From Picocystis sp. L7 (Eukaryota > Chlorophyta > Picocystophyceae > Picocystales > Picocystaceae), in NCBI GenBank assembly GCA_020975725.1, contig QXJR01000020.1, forward strand, positions 186,001 to 250,000: a DNA stretch of 64,000 nucleotides, read 5' to 3'. Under the pieces are notes generated by a model, which made no database searches, was not told the origin of the DNA, and worked only from the letters and a program-made list of their open reading frames with translations. Positions 51,927 through 61,418 of this stretch are shown piece by piece. Position 1 is the first letter of the stretch. Each line of letters opens with the position of its first letter. The translations under genes were made by a program, and so were the position numbers.

Positions 51927-53229
51927 CTTCCATCGTCGCGTCGTCACTGTTGATGGCCGGACAGGAATGGTCTTACCTTGTTGAAACATCCACAGTTTTA
52001 TATCCAATCGCTCCGACCCCGCCGGGGTGGCCGGGGCGACGCCTCCAGGCAAGGTTGTTGTGTGCCGGTTCATCGCTGTGTGTTGGCAAAGGGGCGGGGG
52101 GGGGGGTGTTGTATCCCGTGTAGTGTGCCAGGTGGCAGGGGATGGGATCAGGGGTGCGAAGGAGGTATGGAGACGATGGAAGGACGGCAGAACGAAGAAG
52201 AATAGAAATCCTAGGCAGTGACGTGTATCAACGCATGCGTGTTTGGAGTGGAACAGATCTAGTCGGCATGCTGCTTTTGGTCATGCAACTGGCCGAATTC
52301 AATCTACGGACGGTGGTAGACCCTCTTGATGGCCGGAACTCTGTCAGCCGCTCTGCTGGCTTGGAAAGACACGGTACCTTGTTTCAGCGATCAACTCTTT
52401 TGACGATGAAGTGCAGGGGAAATCCCAGTTCGAAAAACGCCTTCACATGCTGCAGCAGCGGAGGACGAACAGGCAGCATCGCTCACGGATGCTTTCTGCA
52501 AGGCCCCACCATCTCGCCAAGCACGATCTCGAGATGCTTTCTTTGGGTTGTCTTGGCGTCGAACACCAGCATCTGGATTAGGAAGCTCCCAGACCCTCGC
52601 TGGCTCCCGCACGGCCATTTGTTCAACCGCTATTCGTCGTTTGTGGATCCACAGGATCCGAATTTTGCTGGCAGTGTCTTTTTTCCGTCGATTCTGTCGG
52701 TCATCCATGAATCCATGGTGAAATGCAAGGCATCCAATTCATGCTGTTCGATTGCTTCTGGCCCACCAGGACCAGATCGACCTTCTCTCCAGTACGGCGT
52801 GAACGGATGGTCCATGGATGGTACGTTCCACCTTCGTTCCTCTTCGATTGCCTCCCGCTCTCACCTTGCACCAGTCCCATCTCAAAGCTCCCAGCACTTG
52901 CCTCTTCCTTATGTGTCGACACTTGTCCCATCCAGATCCATGGGGATCCACCCGCGACCCCCCCTCCTGGGTCCACCATCGATATCTTTTCCCTCGATTC
53001 TCGATCCCTTGCCCTTCCCCATCGACACCTTTCCATCCAGCTCTCGATCCCTTGCCCTTCCCCATCGACACCTTCCCCCGAGATCTCGATCCAAACCCTC
53101 CATAATCGATATCTTCTCTCGGAGATCTCGATCCGGGCGGGGAGGAGCCTTTGCCTCCACGATCGACGTGCTCAGAGGCGAATCGCGTCCAACCAAGTTC
53201 GACGCACGTGCACGCGAATCGCAGCCGAA
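51927..53229. other. Unresolved region upstream of the RAD6-like E2 gene
   Basis: A minus-strand stretch 52390-52830 shows short protein-like pieces in different frames, for example FLIQMLVFDAKTTQRKHLEI and HVKAFFELGFPLHFIVKRV. These are separated by possible 30-40 nt introns. A small spliced gene is possible but I could not build a consistent model. A G-run lies at about 52095-52107. The last 250 bp contain tandem repeats and are probably the promoter of the RAD6-like gene. Confidence 0.3.
52999..53074. repeat. Two-copy 43-bp tandem repeat
   Basis: TCTCGATCCCTTGCCC and the next 17 bases occur at 52999 and again at 53042 with no mismatch over 33 bp. Degenerate flanking copies share ATCGATATCTT (52977 and 53103). 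The repeat lies 155-230 bp upstream of the RAD6-like start codon. Confidence 0.8.
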
Positions 53230-54052
53230 ATGGCGTCACCCGCAGCACTTCGTCTCATGTCCGACCTCAAGAGCATCAAGCAGGAGCCGCCAGAGGTGCG
53301 TGGGAGAAGAGAGGGACGCGTTGGAAGACGAGATTCGCAGGTTTTCGAAGGACGGTCGGGAGAACGTGGACGAAAGGAACGGACGAGAAGATGCGGACGG
53401 GAACGATGCGTTGCAGCCATGAAGAGACGGATGCGATCGTGCACGAGGAGCGGAGAAAAAAGACGGATCGAGGACGAAGGAAAGACGCGTGCGAAACGAA
53501 CACGTGGCTGACGCAAACGTCGGAACTCCGTCCACGCATACTCGGAGTGCGCAGGGATGCAGTGCGAGTCCGCAGTCGGAAGAAAACCTCTTCGTCTGGA
53601 ACGCGACGGTCTTTGGTCCGGACGAGACCCCGTGGGAAGGTGGAGTGTTCTCCCTGCGCATCACCTTCAGCGATCAGTATCCGGAAAAACCACCACGGGT
53701 GCGGTTCACCTCCGAAATGTTCCATCCGAACGTGTACAGCGATGGCACACTGTGCATGGACATCATCCAAGACCGGTGGAGCCCTTGCCACAGCATCTCC
53801 ACCGTACTGACATCCATTCAGGTGAGCGAACAGGCACGCGTGGTCGCGCGGAATCGACAAGACCGGCGGTGGCATCAACTTGATAACGTACGGAGCTGAC
53901 AATCCTCGTGTGTTGCCTTTGCATAGAGTTTGCTCACGGATCCGAATCCCTCCAGCCCGGCTAATCCAGAGGCTGCACAGTTGCTTCAAAACGAACCTTC
54001 AGAGTATTCCAAACGTGTTCGGCGGGTTGCACAAAGGAGCACCGAATGCTAG
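53230..54052 (+). CDS. RAD6: RAD6/UBE2A-type ubiquitin-conjugating enzyme, three exons
   Basis: Exon 1 is 53230-53295, exon 2 is 53555-53821 and exon 3 is 53927-54052. The introns (259 and 105 nt) begin GTGCGT and GTGAGC and end CAG and TAG, both in phase 0. The spliced product is 152 residues, exactly the length of yeast and human RAD6 homologues. It reads [17 protein letters not shown], then [35 protein letters not shown] with the catalytic Cys89, and [20 protein letters not shown]. There is one extra residue before the active site compared with RAD6. It is an E2 that, with RAD18 or BRE1 partners, ubiquitinates PCNA and histone H2B. AATAAA is at 54175-54180. The longer unspliced open frames here are shadows. 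Confidence 0.95.
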
Positions 54053-54291
54053 CACCTAGTGAACGTGGGGGCAACGTGTAACATGCTCGGTCATGTAAAG
54101 GGCGTGCTGTAAAATCTGTATGGAAAAAAAAAATAGAAGGGACGTACAGGTCCCATGTGATTTACCTTGTCTGTAATAAACTGTCGTAGGATGCTCAAAA
54201 TTGTACCGAATCCCCTCTGAACCCTGCGAATGTTGTGACAGGATCTTCACTTGCTGTTGTTTTAGCTTGTAGTCCCTGCGCCGGGAAATCC

Positions 54292-55338
54292 TCACACGTG
54301 TCGCTTTCCATCCATCGCTTCCAGCAGCCTTTCCCTCAACTTGCTCAGCTTGCCAGATGTTGGGAGACGCAACGCTTGAAGCGCGATCTGAAGCGACTTT
54401 TTGTCCATGGCCTCTACCTGTCCGGGTGTAAGGTCGGCCAGCAGTTCCCTGCTGTCCTCTACCCTTGTCGGAGTGTCCATTGCCAGCTTCGACGGCACGG
54501 AGGAGCCGCCCGAGGCTTTCCAAGCATCAATGGCCAGTTCCATGTCCTTGTAAGTGGGCTTAACCTGGAATTCTTGAAGAAAAAGTAGACCTCCCGATTG
54601 GCCCACGAGGTAGAGCAGCCAAGGAGTACCGTAGGCTTTAAGAAGCCTGACGACTCCTCCCCTTCCGGCGAACTCCCCCGAGACGGGATCCAGGGACCCT
54701 GGAGCACCTATTCTGTGTTCTTCCAAGACGTAAACCGGTTCGAACGTCGCAATGAAGTCTTCTGCCTTTTTCTTCCAGGGTCCGATTCCAAAATCACTGA
54801 CCAAGTTGCCTCTGGTGAGGTTCCATTGGGGGTTGACCAGCATCAGCGTTTCTTGGCCACATTTTGCATCCAACTTTCTCAACGTGTCCAGCTGGTCCGA
54901 CACGGGAAATACCAGGGAGGTATGCGTTCCTGATTCGGTTTTCAGGATGGCGGCGGGTTCTCCTTCCACTCCACTGGTTCCAATCTCCTTCAACTGGACC
55001 GGACCGTCGTTCGTTGCGACTTCGGCCTCGTCCAAGATCGCCTTGACCACATTCACAGCGGCCCTGTACTCGTCGTACAGGCTGCACGGATAGTCCATGG
55101 GCTCCGTCGACAGGAAGTTGAGCTCTCTTTGGTTGATGGGAAGGAGCAGCTGCACGGCTTGGCGACGGCAACCGCAGGCGGTCGCTTCGGACACGGCTTT
55201 CGCGGCCTGTCGCACCATCTCCAGCGGGGTCCTAGGCATGCCGACACCTTCAGCTGCACGTGCTGCGACGACGTGCGTGTTGGCGTGCCTCCCTGTCGCG
55301 CGTCTGGCCTTGGTCCATCGCGGTTTGGCGACGGCCAT
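54292..55338 (-). CDS. DUF1995 plastid protein with C-terminal SAP-like motif
   Basis: A 348-residue protein. Residues 1-32 are basic and Ala-rich (MAVAKPRWTKARRATGR), like a transit peptide. The DUF1995 domain follows: ACGCRRQAVQLLLPIN, TLMLVNPQWNLTRGNLVSDF, FIATFEPVYVLEEHRI and the tail strand YLVGQSGGLLFLQEFQVKPT. DUF1995 occurs in chloroplast proteins such as Arabidopsis LPA3, needed to accumulate photosystem II. The last 45 residues, ALRLPTSGKLSKLRERLLEAM, look like a SAP helix-turn-helix, usually a nucleic-acid-binding motif. That pairing is suggestive but unproven. The gene is intronless, with ATG at 55338. It converges with the RAD6-like gene. Confidence 0.75.
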   Translation of the reverse strand: MAVAKPRWTKARRATGRHANTHVVAARAAEGVGMPRTPLEMVRQAAKAVSEATACGCRRQAVQLLLPINQRELNFLSTEPMDYPCSLYDEYRAAVNVVKAILDEAEVATNDGPVQLKEIGTSGVEGEPAAILKTESGTHTSLVFPVSDQLDTLRKLDAKCGQETLMLVNPQWNLTRGNLVSDFGIGPWKKKAEDFIATFEPVYVLEEHRIGAPGSLDPVSGEFAGRGGVVRLLKAYGTPWLLYLVGQSGGLLFLQEFQVKPTYKDMELAIDAWKASGGSSVPSKLAMDTPTRVEDSRELLADLTPGQVEAMDKKSLQIALQALRLPTSGKLSKLRERLLEAMDGKRHV

Positions 55339-55952
55339 CGATTTCCGACACGTAAAGCGTATCCGAAACCGACACTTGCAGTGGTCCCTCCGAGGTCACT
55401 CGAGTGGACTGGAGCAGGAGGGGGCATCGTCTGTGCCTCCACCTGGTCCGGGTGGACGATGCAGATGGATGGAACACCAGCGTTGGAAGAAAGAAGAAGG
55501 CGATGGAGATCCCAAGGAGTCAGGCAATGGCAGCAGCCAGGGAAGCTGCCACACTTTGGCGTCTTCCATGCCTCCCGCGGGAGGGGGTGTCCGATGAGGA
55601 AGACCATAAGAGGAGAGCCCTAAACCCATGCTGGACACGGGAAGTGACCCACCATGCGCAGCTCCCCCATGACTCAGGAAACGACGGGTCTCGGCGCCGT
55701 CCAAGGCTTGTCTTCCGCTCTGACGATCCGTCCAACGCACGGAACCAACGAGGAGCCTGGAGCAACTCGCGTTCGTCCCGGCGTCGTTCCGGGCCAGCGG
55801 CACCAAAGGCATGGTGGGAGCATCCTTGCATGCCTTTGTCGTTCTTGCGATCGTGGCATTTCGACGCTTCGTTTTGCAGCAGAGGGCAACATTTCCTCGC
55901 GTGGAGGAGTTCTGTTTACAAGTGACGGAGCCTACGGTGAGCGGATGCGGTC
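55339..55952. other. Intergenic region between DUF1995 and RPL14 genes
   Basis: About 600 bp with overlapping open frames on both strands but no protein-like composition. It holds the RPL14 3' region and the DUF1995 promoter, both on the minus strand. Confidence 0.5.
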
Positions 55953-56680
55953 CTACGCAGCCTGCTTTTTCAGCTTCGCCAGTTCCCTCTTCATCGTCGC
56001 GGACTTTTTCATCCTCTGCACCATCAGCTTGTATCGATCGAAATCGCTTGTGTCTGCCTTGGCTTCGCGTGCTGCCAGCTTTTGCCCCCACCTGGTCGCT
56101 TTGAATTTGTTCACGACGTCTGTTGGTTCGCGCACGCGTCGTTTCGTCCTCGGGGTCAGCGTTCCGATCTCCTTCGTTTCCTTCGTTTCGCGCCTGGGCG
56201 CTTGGGCATCGCCACGTCCGCGCACCTGCTTCCTCGAGCGCTTTGACGAGGGTGGTTTTCTTGCAGGCACGTGGCACGTCGACCACGAAGTCGGTGAGTG
56301 CCAATCGTTTGAGGGAGTAGCTTTGTCGTATCATGTCCGGTGCGTCCACGAGCACCTTCGTCGCGCATCGTCGTGGTTTCACCTCGCGTCAGTCCGCCGC
56401 CACCTCGCCAAACCCTGGTTCGTGTCCCTTTTCTTCGGACGGGTTTTCCGCCCTTCCGTCTCGAACGCTTCGTAGATCACCCAGGACCTCGTTTCGTCCT
56501 TCGACCTCCTCGATCCGTCTCCGCCGCGCGTCCTCCCACGGTTTCCCTCGCGTCTGCGTTCCGTCCATCACGCACCCGGTTCTGGTCGATCACGTCGGTG
56601 ACCACCACGAGTTTCCCGTAGTCTTTTCCGTAGTTGACGAGGGCCACGCGTCCGATCTGGACGAACCTGGCGAACGGCAT
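55953..56680 (-). CDS. RPL14: Cytosolic 60S ribosomal protein L14 (eL14), three exons
   Basis: Read on the minus strand, exon 1 is 56680-56576 (35 codons, [18 protein letters not shown] to DVIDQNR). Exon 2 is 56355-56226 ([20 protein letters not shown] to [12 protein letters not shown]). Exon 3 is 56119-55953 ([20 protein letters not shown] to [11 protein letters not shown]). The introns are 220 and 106 nt, begin GTGCG and end AAG and CAG; the second splits a codon that becomes the Asp of EEAD. The product is 133 residues, the usual length for plant eL14, with the KOW-like N-terminal domain and the basic C-terminal helix. It is head-to-head with RPS15, 732 bp apart. A first intron after DQNR is plausible, but its AAG acceptor is less standard. 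Confidence 0.93.
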
Positions 56681-57412
56681 GGTGCTTCGGTGCGTCTCCT
56701 CTCCCTCGGCTCGGTCCGAGCTACGTTCCCGATCGCGCGAATACGTGCACTTGGGATGCGCCGACGCGATGGCCACTGCCACTGCCTCTCTCTCTCTCTC
56801 CCTGTCTCTCTCGGTGGGTGTGGTTGAGAGGGAGGGAGGGGGGAGGCGCCGCCTGGGGGTGGGGGAGAGGGGGGAGGGATTCCTCTGCGCGACACGGGAG
56901 GGGTTGCCCCGGGGAGGAGGGAGGGAGGGGATCGATGCCCGCGGAGGAACGCAGGCGGGCAGATCCACCCAGGGTGGACCGAGCTGGAGAGGGTTGAGAG
57001 GGTCGCGACCCAGAGAGGGAGGGTTGACAGAGGGAGAGAGGGAGGGAGGGTTGAGAGGGAGGGTTGAGAGGGAGGATTGAGAGGGAGGGTTGAGAGGGAG
57101 GGTTGAGGGAAGGATCCGCCGCCTCCATCGCGCCACAGACGGATCGGATTCGGAGTCGCCATGGTGCGTTGCCTGGGAGGAGGAGGAGGTGGAAGAACGT
57201 GTCCGGAGGAATAGGGAAGGGAAGGATGGACGCGATGGGGGAGAGAGACCTGGGACGAAAGGATGCGAGAGAGAGAGGGGGGGGACGTGGACCAAGGGGA
57301 GGAGAAGAGCAAGAGGGGAAAAACCCTGGCGGCGCCAACGCGAAAAAACAAAACGAAAAAAAGACAGGGAAGGAACCGGACTGACGGTAGGACGAGAACG
57401 ACGTTCGAAACG
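56681..57412. promoter_or_regulatory. Shared RPL14/RPS15 promoter with GA tracts
   Basis: 56815-57360 is strikingly purine-rich on the plus strand. It includes five units of a 13-bp repeat (GGGTTGAGAGGGA) at 57048-57110 and a CT dinucleotide run at 56785-56815. In the sense of RPL14 the tract is pyrimidine-rich, as in the start regions of many ribosomal-protein genes. Several G-runs of four or more could form quadruplexes. Open frames across it are compositional. Confidence 0.6.
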
Positions 57413-57847
57413 ATGCAGGCGGACGTGCCGAAGAAAAGGACGTTCAAGAGGTTCACGTACCGTGGCGTGGAGATCGACAAGCTGCTGGACATGGGCACGG
57501 ACGAACTGGTGGAACTCTTCCCCGCCAGGGCCAGGCGCAGGTTCCAACGAGGACTCAAGAGGAAATCCTTGGCCCTCATCAAGAAACTCAGGATCGCCAA
57601 AAAACAAGCGCCGCACGGTGAAAGACCGGACGCCGTGCGCACGCACCTGCGCAACATGATCATCGTGCCGGAAATGATCGGATCCGTGGTGGGCGTGTAC
57701 AACGGAAAGACCTTCAACCAAGTGGAAATCAAACCAGAAATGATCGGACACTACCTGGGAGAGTTCTCCATCACCTACAAACCCGTCGGACACGGAAGAC
57801 CAGGGATCGGCGCATCCACCTCCTCGCGATTCATCCCCCTCAAGTGA
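57413..57847 (+). CDS. RPS15: Cytosolic 40S ribosomal protein S15 (uS19)
   Basis: A 144-residue protein: [38 protein letters not shown], the RNA-binding stretch [20 protein letters not shown] and the signature [20 protein letters not shown], ending SSRFIPLK. This is the eukaryotic uS19, part of the small-subunit head near the P site. Length and ends match plant RPS15. It is intronless here from the ATG at 57413, although a leader intron cannot be excluded. It is divergent from RPL14, so two cytosolic ribosomal proteins share a promoter region. Confidence 0.97.
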   Translation: MQADVPKKRTFKRFTYRGVEIDKLLDMGTDELVELFPARARRRFQRGLKRKSLALIKKLRIAKKQAPHGERPDAVRTHLRNMIIVPEMIGSVVGVYNGKTFNQVEIKPEMIGHYLGEFSITYKPVGHGRPGIGASTSSRFIPLK

Positions 57848-58072
57848 GCGGAAATGGAAGGATGGAAGGTAACGCTCCACTAGTGTGCATGCGCAGGGAA
57901 ACGTTGCGGGCCATCGAAAGCACGAGCTTGCCGATGTACCGCGACCTACTTGTAATCGAGGCAGGCGCGTGGTCCATGGAAAAGCTCCCGTCCTCGCAAA
58001 GCCGAACCCGTCGTGCATGTATTTACAACCCACCCATGTTTGAGACGGAACCGTCCGTGGCATCCAAGGTTG

Positions 58073-59206
58073 CTAGATCGTCCAATCTATCGTTGGATTC
58101 TCTCGCAAGGCCCTCTCTTTCTGCGTCTCTTGCCTCACGGCCTCCTCCCACTCCTTGCAGAACTTGCCCCTCACCTCGCTCTTGATCTCGTGGATCATGC
58201 TTCTCGACGGTTCCGAACGCGTCACACCCACGACCTTGGCTGGCGATCCCGCCACCATGGTCCTCTTCTGGACATCCTTCAATACCAGGGATCCGGCGGC
58301 AATGAGGGACGAGTGTCCGATTTCTATGTTCCCGAGGATGGCCGCATGTGCCCCGATCAGGCAACCATGCCTCACTTTGGGATGTCGGTCGCCGGCATCC
58401 TTTCCTGTACCTCCCAAGGTGACCCCTTGCATGATGGACACTCGATCTCCCACGACGGCCGTCTCCCCGATGACGATCCCCTGGCCATGATCCAACAGCA
58501 CCCCCTTCCCGATGCAGGCTCCTGGATGAATGTCCACGCCGAATTCTTCGCTCATGCGAGACTGCAGAGCGATGGCCATCACCTTCTGTCCCCTGCACCA
58601 GAGCGTGTGGGAGATCCTGTGTGCTTGCAATGCGTGGAATCCTTTGAAGTACAGCAGGGCATGGACGTAGGACGTGCAGGCTGGATCCCTGTCTCTCACC
58701 GCCAGGAGGTCGCATCGCAGCGCTTCTCGCAGGTTCGCATCCGATGCCAGCACTTCGTCGAAGACCTCCTTCAGCTTCGTGGCGAGCATGGACGCTTCGG
58801 CGAGTCGATTGGCGAGCACGAAGCTGATGACGCTTTCCACGCTCGAGTGGACGAGCACCGAGGCGTAGAGGAAGGAGCTGAGCATGGGCTCTCCTTCGGC
58901 GTCCCGTGCGGCTTCTTTTCGTATTTCTGTCCACAGCGGATCGTCGTCGTCCACCGTGGACAGCATGCTTCGGCAGTCTCGTCCCTCGAAATCCGCCATG
59001 TACAGCGGAAAGGCCTTGTCCGGTCTGTCGAAGGTGGGACGTCCGGCCGTTCCACCGTCTCCGTTTGCGTTTCGGGTCCGCACCTTCGTCCCGCGCGTCC
59101 CACCGTCCATCCTCGTCCTATTCGCACCCCTTTGAGGGACCCTGCAGGTTCTCGCGGGCCCTCGCATGGCGAACAAGCACGCGCTCGTTCGTCGCATCGT
59201 CGACAT
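58073..59206 (-). CDS. SAT: Serine O-acetyltransferase (organelle-targeted)
   Basis: A 377-residue enzyme that acetylates serine with acetyl-CoA to make O-acetylserine, the carbon skeleton for cysteine. The N-terminal 60 residues (MSTMRRTSACLFAMRGPART) are basic and fit a plastid or mitochondrial transit peptide. The helical SATase N-domain follows (LWTEIRKEAARDAEGEPMLS). The left-handed beta-helix then has hexapeptide repeats: FGVDIHPGACIGKGVLLDH, GIVIGETAVVGDRVSIMQGV, TLGGTGKDAGDRHPKV, then AHAAILGNIEIGHSSLIAAG. The catalytic His lies in DHGQG and the active-site Asp-His pair in the SATase domain is retained. The C-terminus ends in PTIDWTI, the terminal Ile that docks O-acetylserine thiol-lyase in the cysteine synthase complex. 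Confidence 0.95.
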   Translation of the reverse strand: MSTMRRTSACLFAMRGPARTCRVPQRGANRTRMDGGTRGTKVRTRNANGDGGTAGRPTFDRPDKAFPLYMADFEGRDCRSMLSTVDDDDPLWTEIRKEAARDAEGEPMLSSFLYASVLVHSSVESVISFVLANRLAEASMLATKLKEVFDEVLASDANLREALRCDLLAVRDRDPACTSYVHALLYFKGFHALQAHRISHTLWCRGQKVMAIALQSRMSEEFGVDIHPGACIGKGVLLDHGQGIVIGETAVVGDRVSIMQGVTLGGTGKDAGDRHPKVRHGCLIGAHAAILGNIEIGHSSLIAAGSLVLKDVQKRTMVAGSPAKVVGVTRSEPSRSMIHEIKSEVRGKFCKEWEEAVRQETQKERALRENPTIDWTI

Positions 59207-59270
59207 CCGAATCTCGTTCCACTCGTCCCACCCAACCGTGTCGTCATCCCCCTCAAACCCCCATCGATCC

Positions 59271-59430
59271 TGTTCACGTGAGGTTAACTCCTGGCCATGG
59301 CCCTCGTGGATCGGAGTTTCGGGAAGGTGTTAAGTCGGAGGGGAGGGAGATCGATGTTCACGTGAGGTTAACTCCTGGCCATGGCCCTGGTGGATCGGAG
59401 TTTTGGGAAGGTGTTAAGTCGGAGGGGAGG
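59271..59430. repeat. 84-bp direct tandem duplication with G-box
   Basis: Two copies, from TGTTCACGTGAGG at 59271 and 59355, are nearly identical for about 75 bp (two mismatches seen). Each contains CACGTG, GGTTAACTCCTGGCCATGG and GTGTTAAGTCGGAGGGG. The duplication lies 65-225 bp upstream of serine acetyltransferase and in the divergent promoter of the TPR-like gene. Confidence 0.95.
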
Positions 59431-59758
59431 GAAGGGCGGGCATCCTTTGCTATGGCGATGGACGTTTGGCCGTCTCTTGCTTGTTGGACGTGGAAGCGTC
59501 CCTCTTGCTTCATCCAGGACCTCCCCTCGCACGTCGTCCATCCATTCCTCCACACCAGGATTGGAGGTCCACCACCGCCATCGCCTCTCCACACTTACAC
59601 CCACACCCATCCTCTCCACGTGTCACCAGGGACGGAGGGTCCCAGACCCGAGGTCTCCACCGATCGATCGGAAGGACTCGCCCTTCTGAAAGGAAGGATC
59701 TTGAAAGGGGGAAAGGGAACCGAAACCGAAGGACACGTGCAGGTGGTGTCGCGTCGGG

Positions 59759-60577
59759 ATGGCGCGCGCCTCGCCTGCGCCTCGCCTGGACGTGCGCGTG
59801 CGCGGAGGGAGGCGCGAAGACACGCGTCCGGAGGCAGTGGAACGCGCACGGATCGAACAGGAGCGGGAAGTGGAGGTCATCAGCGTGGACAAGGACTACA
59901 AGCCCAAGGTGAGCACGTGGGGAATGTATCCACGTCCGAAGAACATCTCAGAGACCTACGGCGGTGGAAGAACCATACGACCGGGACAGAAGCTGGAAAG
60001 CGAAGAAGAAACGACCAAGAGGAAGGAAAGAGTGGCCGAAGCCATGCAGGAATACCGGCGGCAGGTTGGCATCGAGGTGAGCTGGGAACAACAACAGGCC
60101 TGCGACAAGTTGCTGGAGAAAGGGACGAAATCCATGGATGCAGGCAGGCTGATGGATGCCATAGTGGTGTACCAGGACGTGCTGGACATCGTGCCCATGC
60201 AAAGCATGCCTGGTGGAAAGGCCGCCATCCAAAAGGCCATCTGCCTGGATTCCCTTGGCAAACAGGACGAGGCCAGACAACTCTACCAGCAGCTGTTGAA
60301 GCATCGGTGCTACGAAACGAGGAAACAGGCAGATCGGATGCTCTGGGGGATGGTGCAAGCGACGAAGTTCCTGAAAGCGGAGAATTTTAGCTACGGGGTC
60401 GGGGACAGCGCCTACAAGAAGTACTTTGATCGTTTGTCTGGGTCGTGGAACACCATGTACGTGGGCAATGACCAAGAGGAAGAAGACGGGATCATGATGA
60501 TACAGATCGCGTCGATCTTTGCGTTTTTGACGGGTTCGCCCGTCCTTCTACTGTATATACTACGCACGTTGCATTGA
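59759..60577 (+). CDS. TPR-like plastid protein (chloroplast-lumen common family type)
   Basis: A 272-residue protein. A basic start is followed by the conserved block VSTWGMYPRPKNISETYGGG and RTIRPGQKLESEEE. Plant and algal chloroplast proteins of the 'chloroplast lumen common family' carry a WGMFxRPxNISxxYGGGRxIxPG stretch like this. Residues about 105-185 form TPR-like helical repeats (ACDKLLEKGTKSMDAGRL, QKAICLDSLGKQDEARQLYQ). The last 25 residues are hydrophobic (IFAFLTGSPVLLLYIL), probably one membrane anchor. Function is unknown. The match to the plant family is from memory of the motif. ATG at 59759. Confidence 0.7.
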   Translation: MARASPAPRLDVRVRGGRREDTRPEAVERARIEQEREVEVISVDKDYKPKVSTWGMYPRPKNISETYGGGRTIRPGQKLESEEETTKRKERVAEAMQEYRRQVGIEVSWEQQQACDKLLEKGTKSMDAGRLMDAIVVYQDVLDIVPMQSMPGGKAAIQKAICLDSLGKQDEARQLYQQLLKHRCYETRKQADRMLWGMVQATKFLKAENFSYGVGDSAYKKYFDRLSGSWNTMYVGNDQEEEDGIMMIQIASIFAFLTGSPVLLLYILRTLH

Positions 60578-60911
60578 GAGAAGCTCCCTTGACGAAGGCA
60601 GGGGTGGATACGGCGAGCTTGTCCTTCAATGCATCGGTTTCATCCTCCTGTTGACCATGCCACCTCCCATGCACAACCCCGTCAGCATGCCCATGGCCCA
60701 CGTTATCCATCGACACATGCCTTTTCTCCTGCATCCTGTGCCCGTCCTGTTGGAGTCGTTCCATTGCACGCCCAGAGGAGGTGCAGTTGGCCTGCCATAA
60801 AACCCAGGTTGGCTGGGTACGGGTTCCTCATTTCGACATTCCCAAGGAAGACACCACGTCCAAAACGGAACCGGTGCAAGAGATGTCCTTCGAGTGATCC
60901 CTGGAACGGCG
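60578..60911. other. Intergenic region, TPR-like gene to NAA50
   Basis: About 330 bp holding the TPR-like gene's 3' end and the NAA50 promoter. The NAA50 frame is open for 6 codons upstream but begins there only with a GTG. Nothing else is seen. Confidence 0.5.
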
Positions 60912-61418
60912 ATGGCGGGCATCGAAGAGGCGGGAAAGACGATGGCGATCGTGCCCATCCAAGAGGACGACGTAGACAAGCTCATGCGGTTCAACGCGGC
61001 CATGTTCCCGGTCAACTACCAGGCGAAGTTCTACGACGAATGTCGCGTGGTGCCTGAAGTGACGCTGCTCGCCTTCAACGAAGAGGAGCTCGTGGCATCC
61101 ATCGCGTGTCGACTGGAAAGGCAAGTAGACGTGGCGAAACTGTACATCATGACGCTCGGCGTGCTCGCGCCGTATCGGAGGCAGGGGATTGCCACGACGT
61201 TGTTGCAGAGAGTGCTTGGATTCTGCCTGCAAGACGAAAACGTCGTGGAAGCTTACTTACATGTGCAGATCAGCAACGAAGAAGCCATTGCGTTCTACGA
61301 GAAATATGGGTTCAAGATCGTGGATAAGATCGAAAACTACTATCGCAGAATAGATCCACCGCACTGCTACGTCCTGGCCAAGGATTTGCGACAGCGTGTG
61401 GATCGTGCTCCTCCTTGA
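60912..61418 (+). CDS. NAA50: N-alpha-acetyltransferase 50
   Basis: A 168-residue GNAT enzyme that acetylates the N-termini of Met-Leu-type proteins and associates with the NatA complex. The substrate-binding loop reads AMFPVNYQAKFY, matching the FPVxYxxKFY of human NAA50. The catalytic Tyr78 is in YIMTLGVLAPYRRQGIATTL, where RRQGIA (89-94) is the acetyl-CoA loop. The second catalytic residue His117 is in YLHVQISNEEAIAFYEKYGF. The end, [20 protein letters not shown], also matches the family. The start at 60912 gives the usual length. Confidence 0.96.
   Translation: MAGIEEAGKTMAIVPIQEDDVDKLMRFNAAMFPVNYQAKFYDECRVVPEVTLLAFNEEELVASIACRLERQVDVAKLYIMTLGVLAPYRRQGIATTLLQRVLGFCLQDENVVEAYLHVQISNEEAIAFYEKYGFKIVDKIENYYRRIDPPHCYVLAKDLRQRVDRAPP

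Noticed and set aside
52142-53422. 426-codon plus-strand frame running into the RAD6-like gene
   Set aside because: Out of frame with the RAD6 exons, crosses tandem repeats and has no recognisable domain.
58013-60390. Long plus-strand frames antisense to serine acetyltransferase and across the TPR-like gene
   Set aside because: They are shadows of the true genes in GC-rich third positions and contain no conserved sequence of their own.
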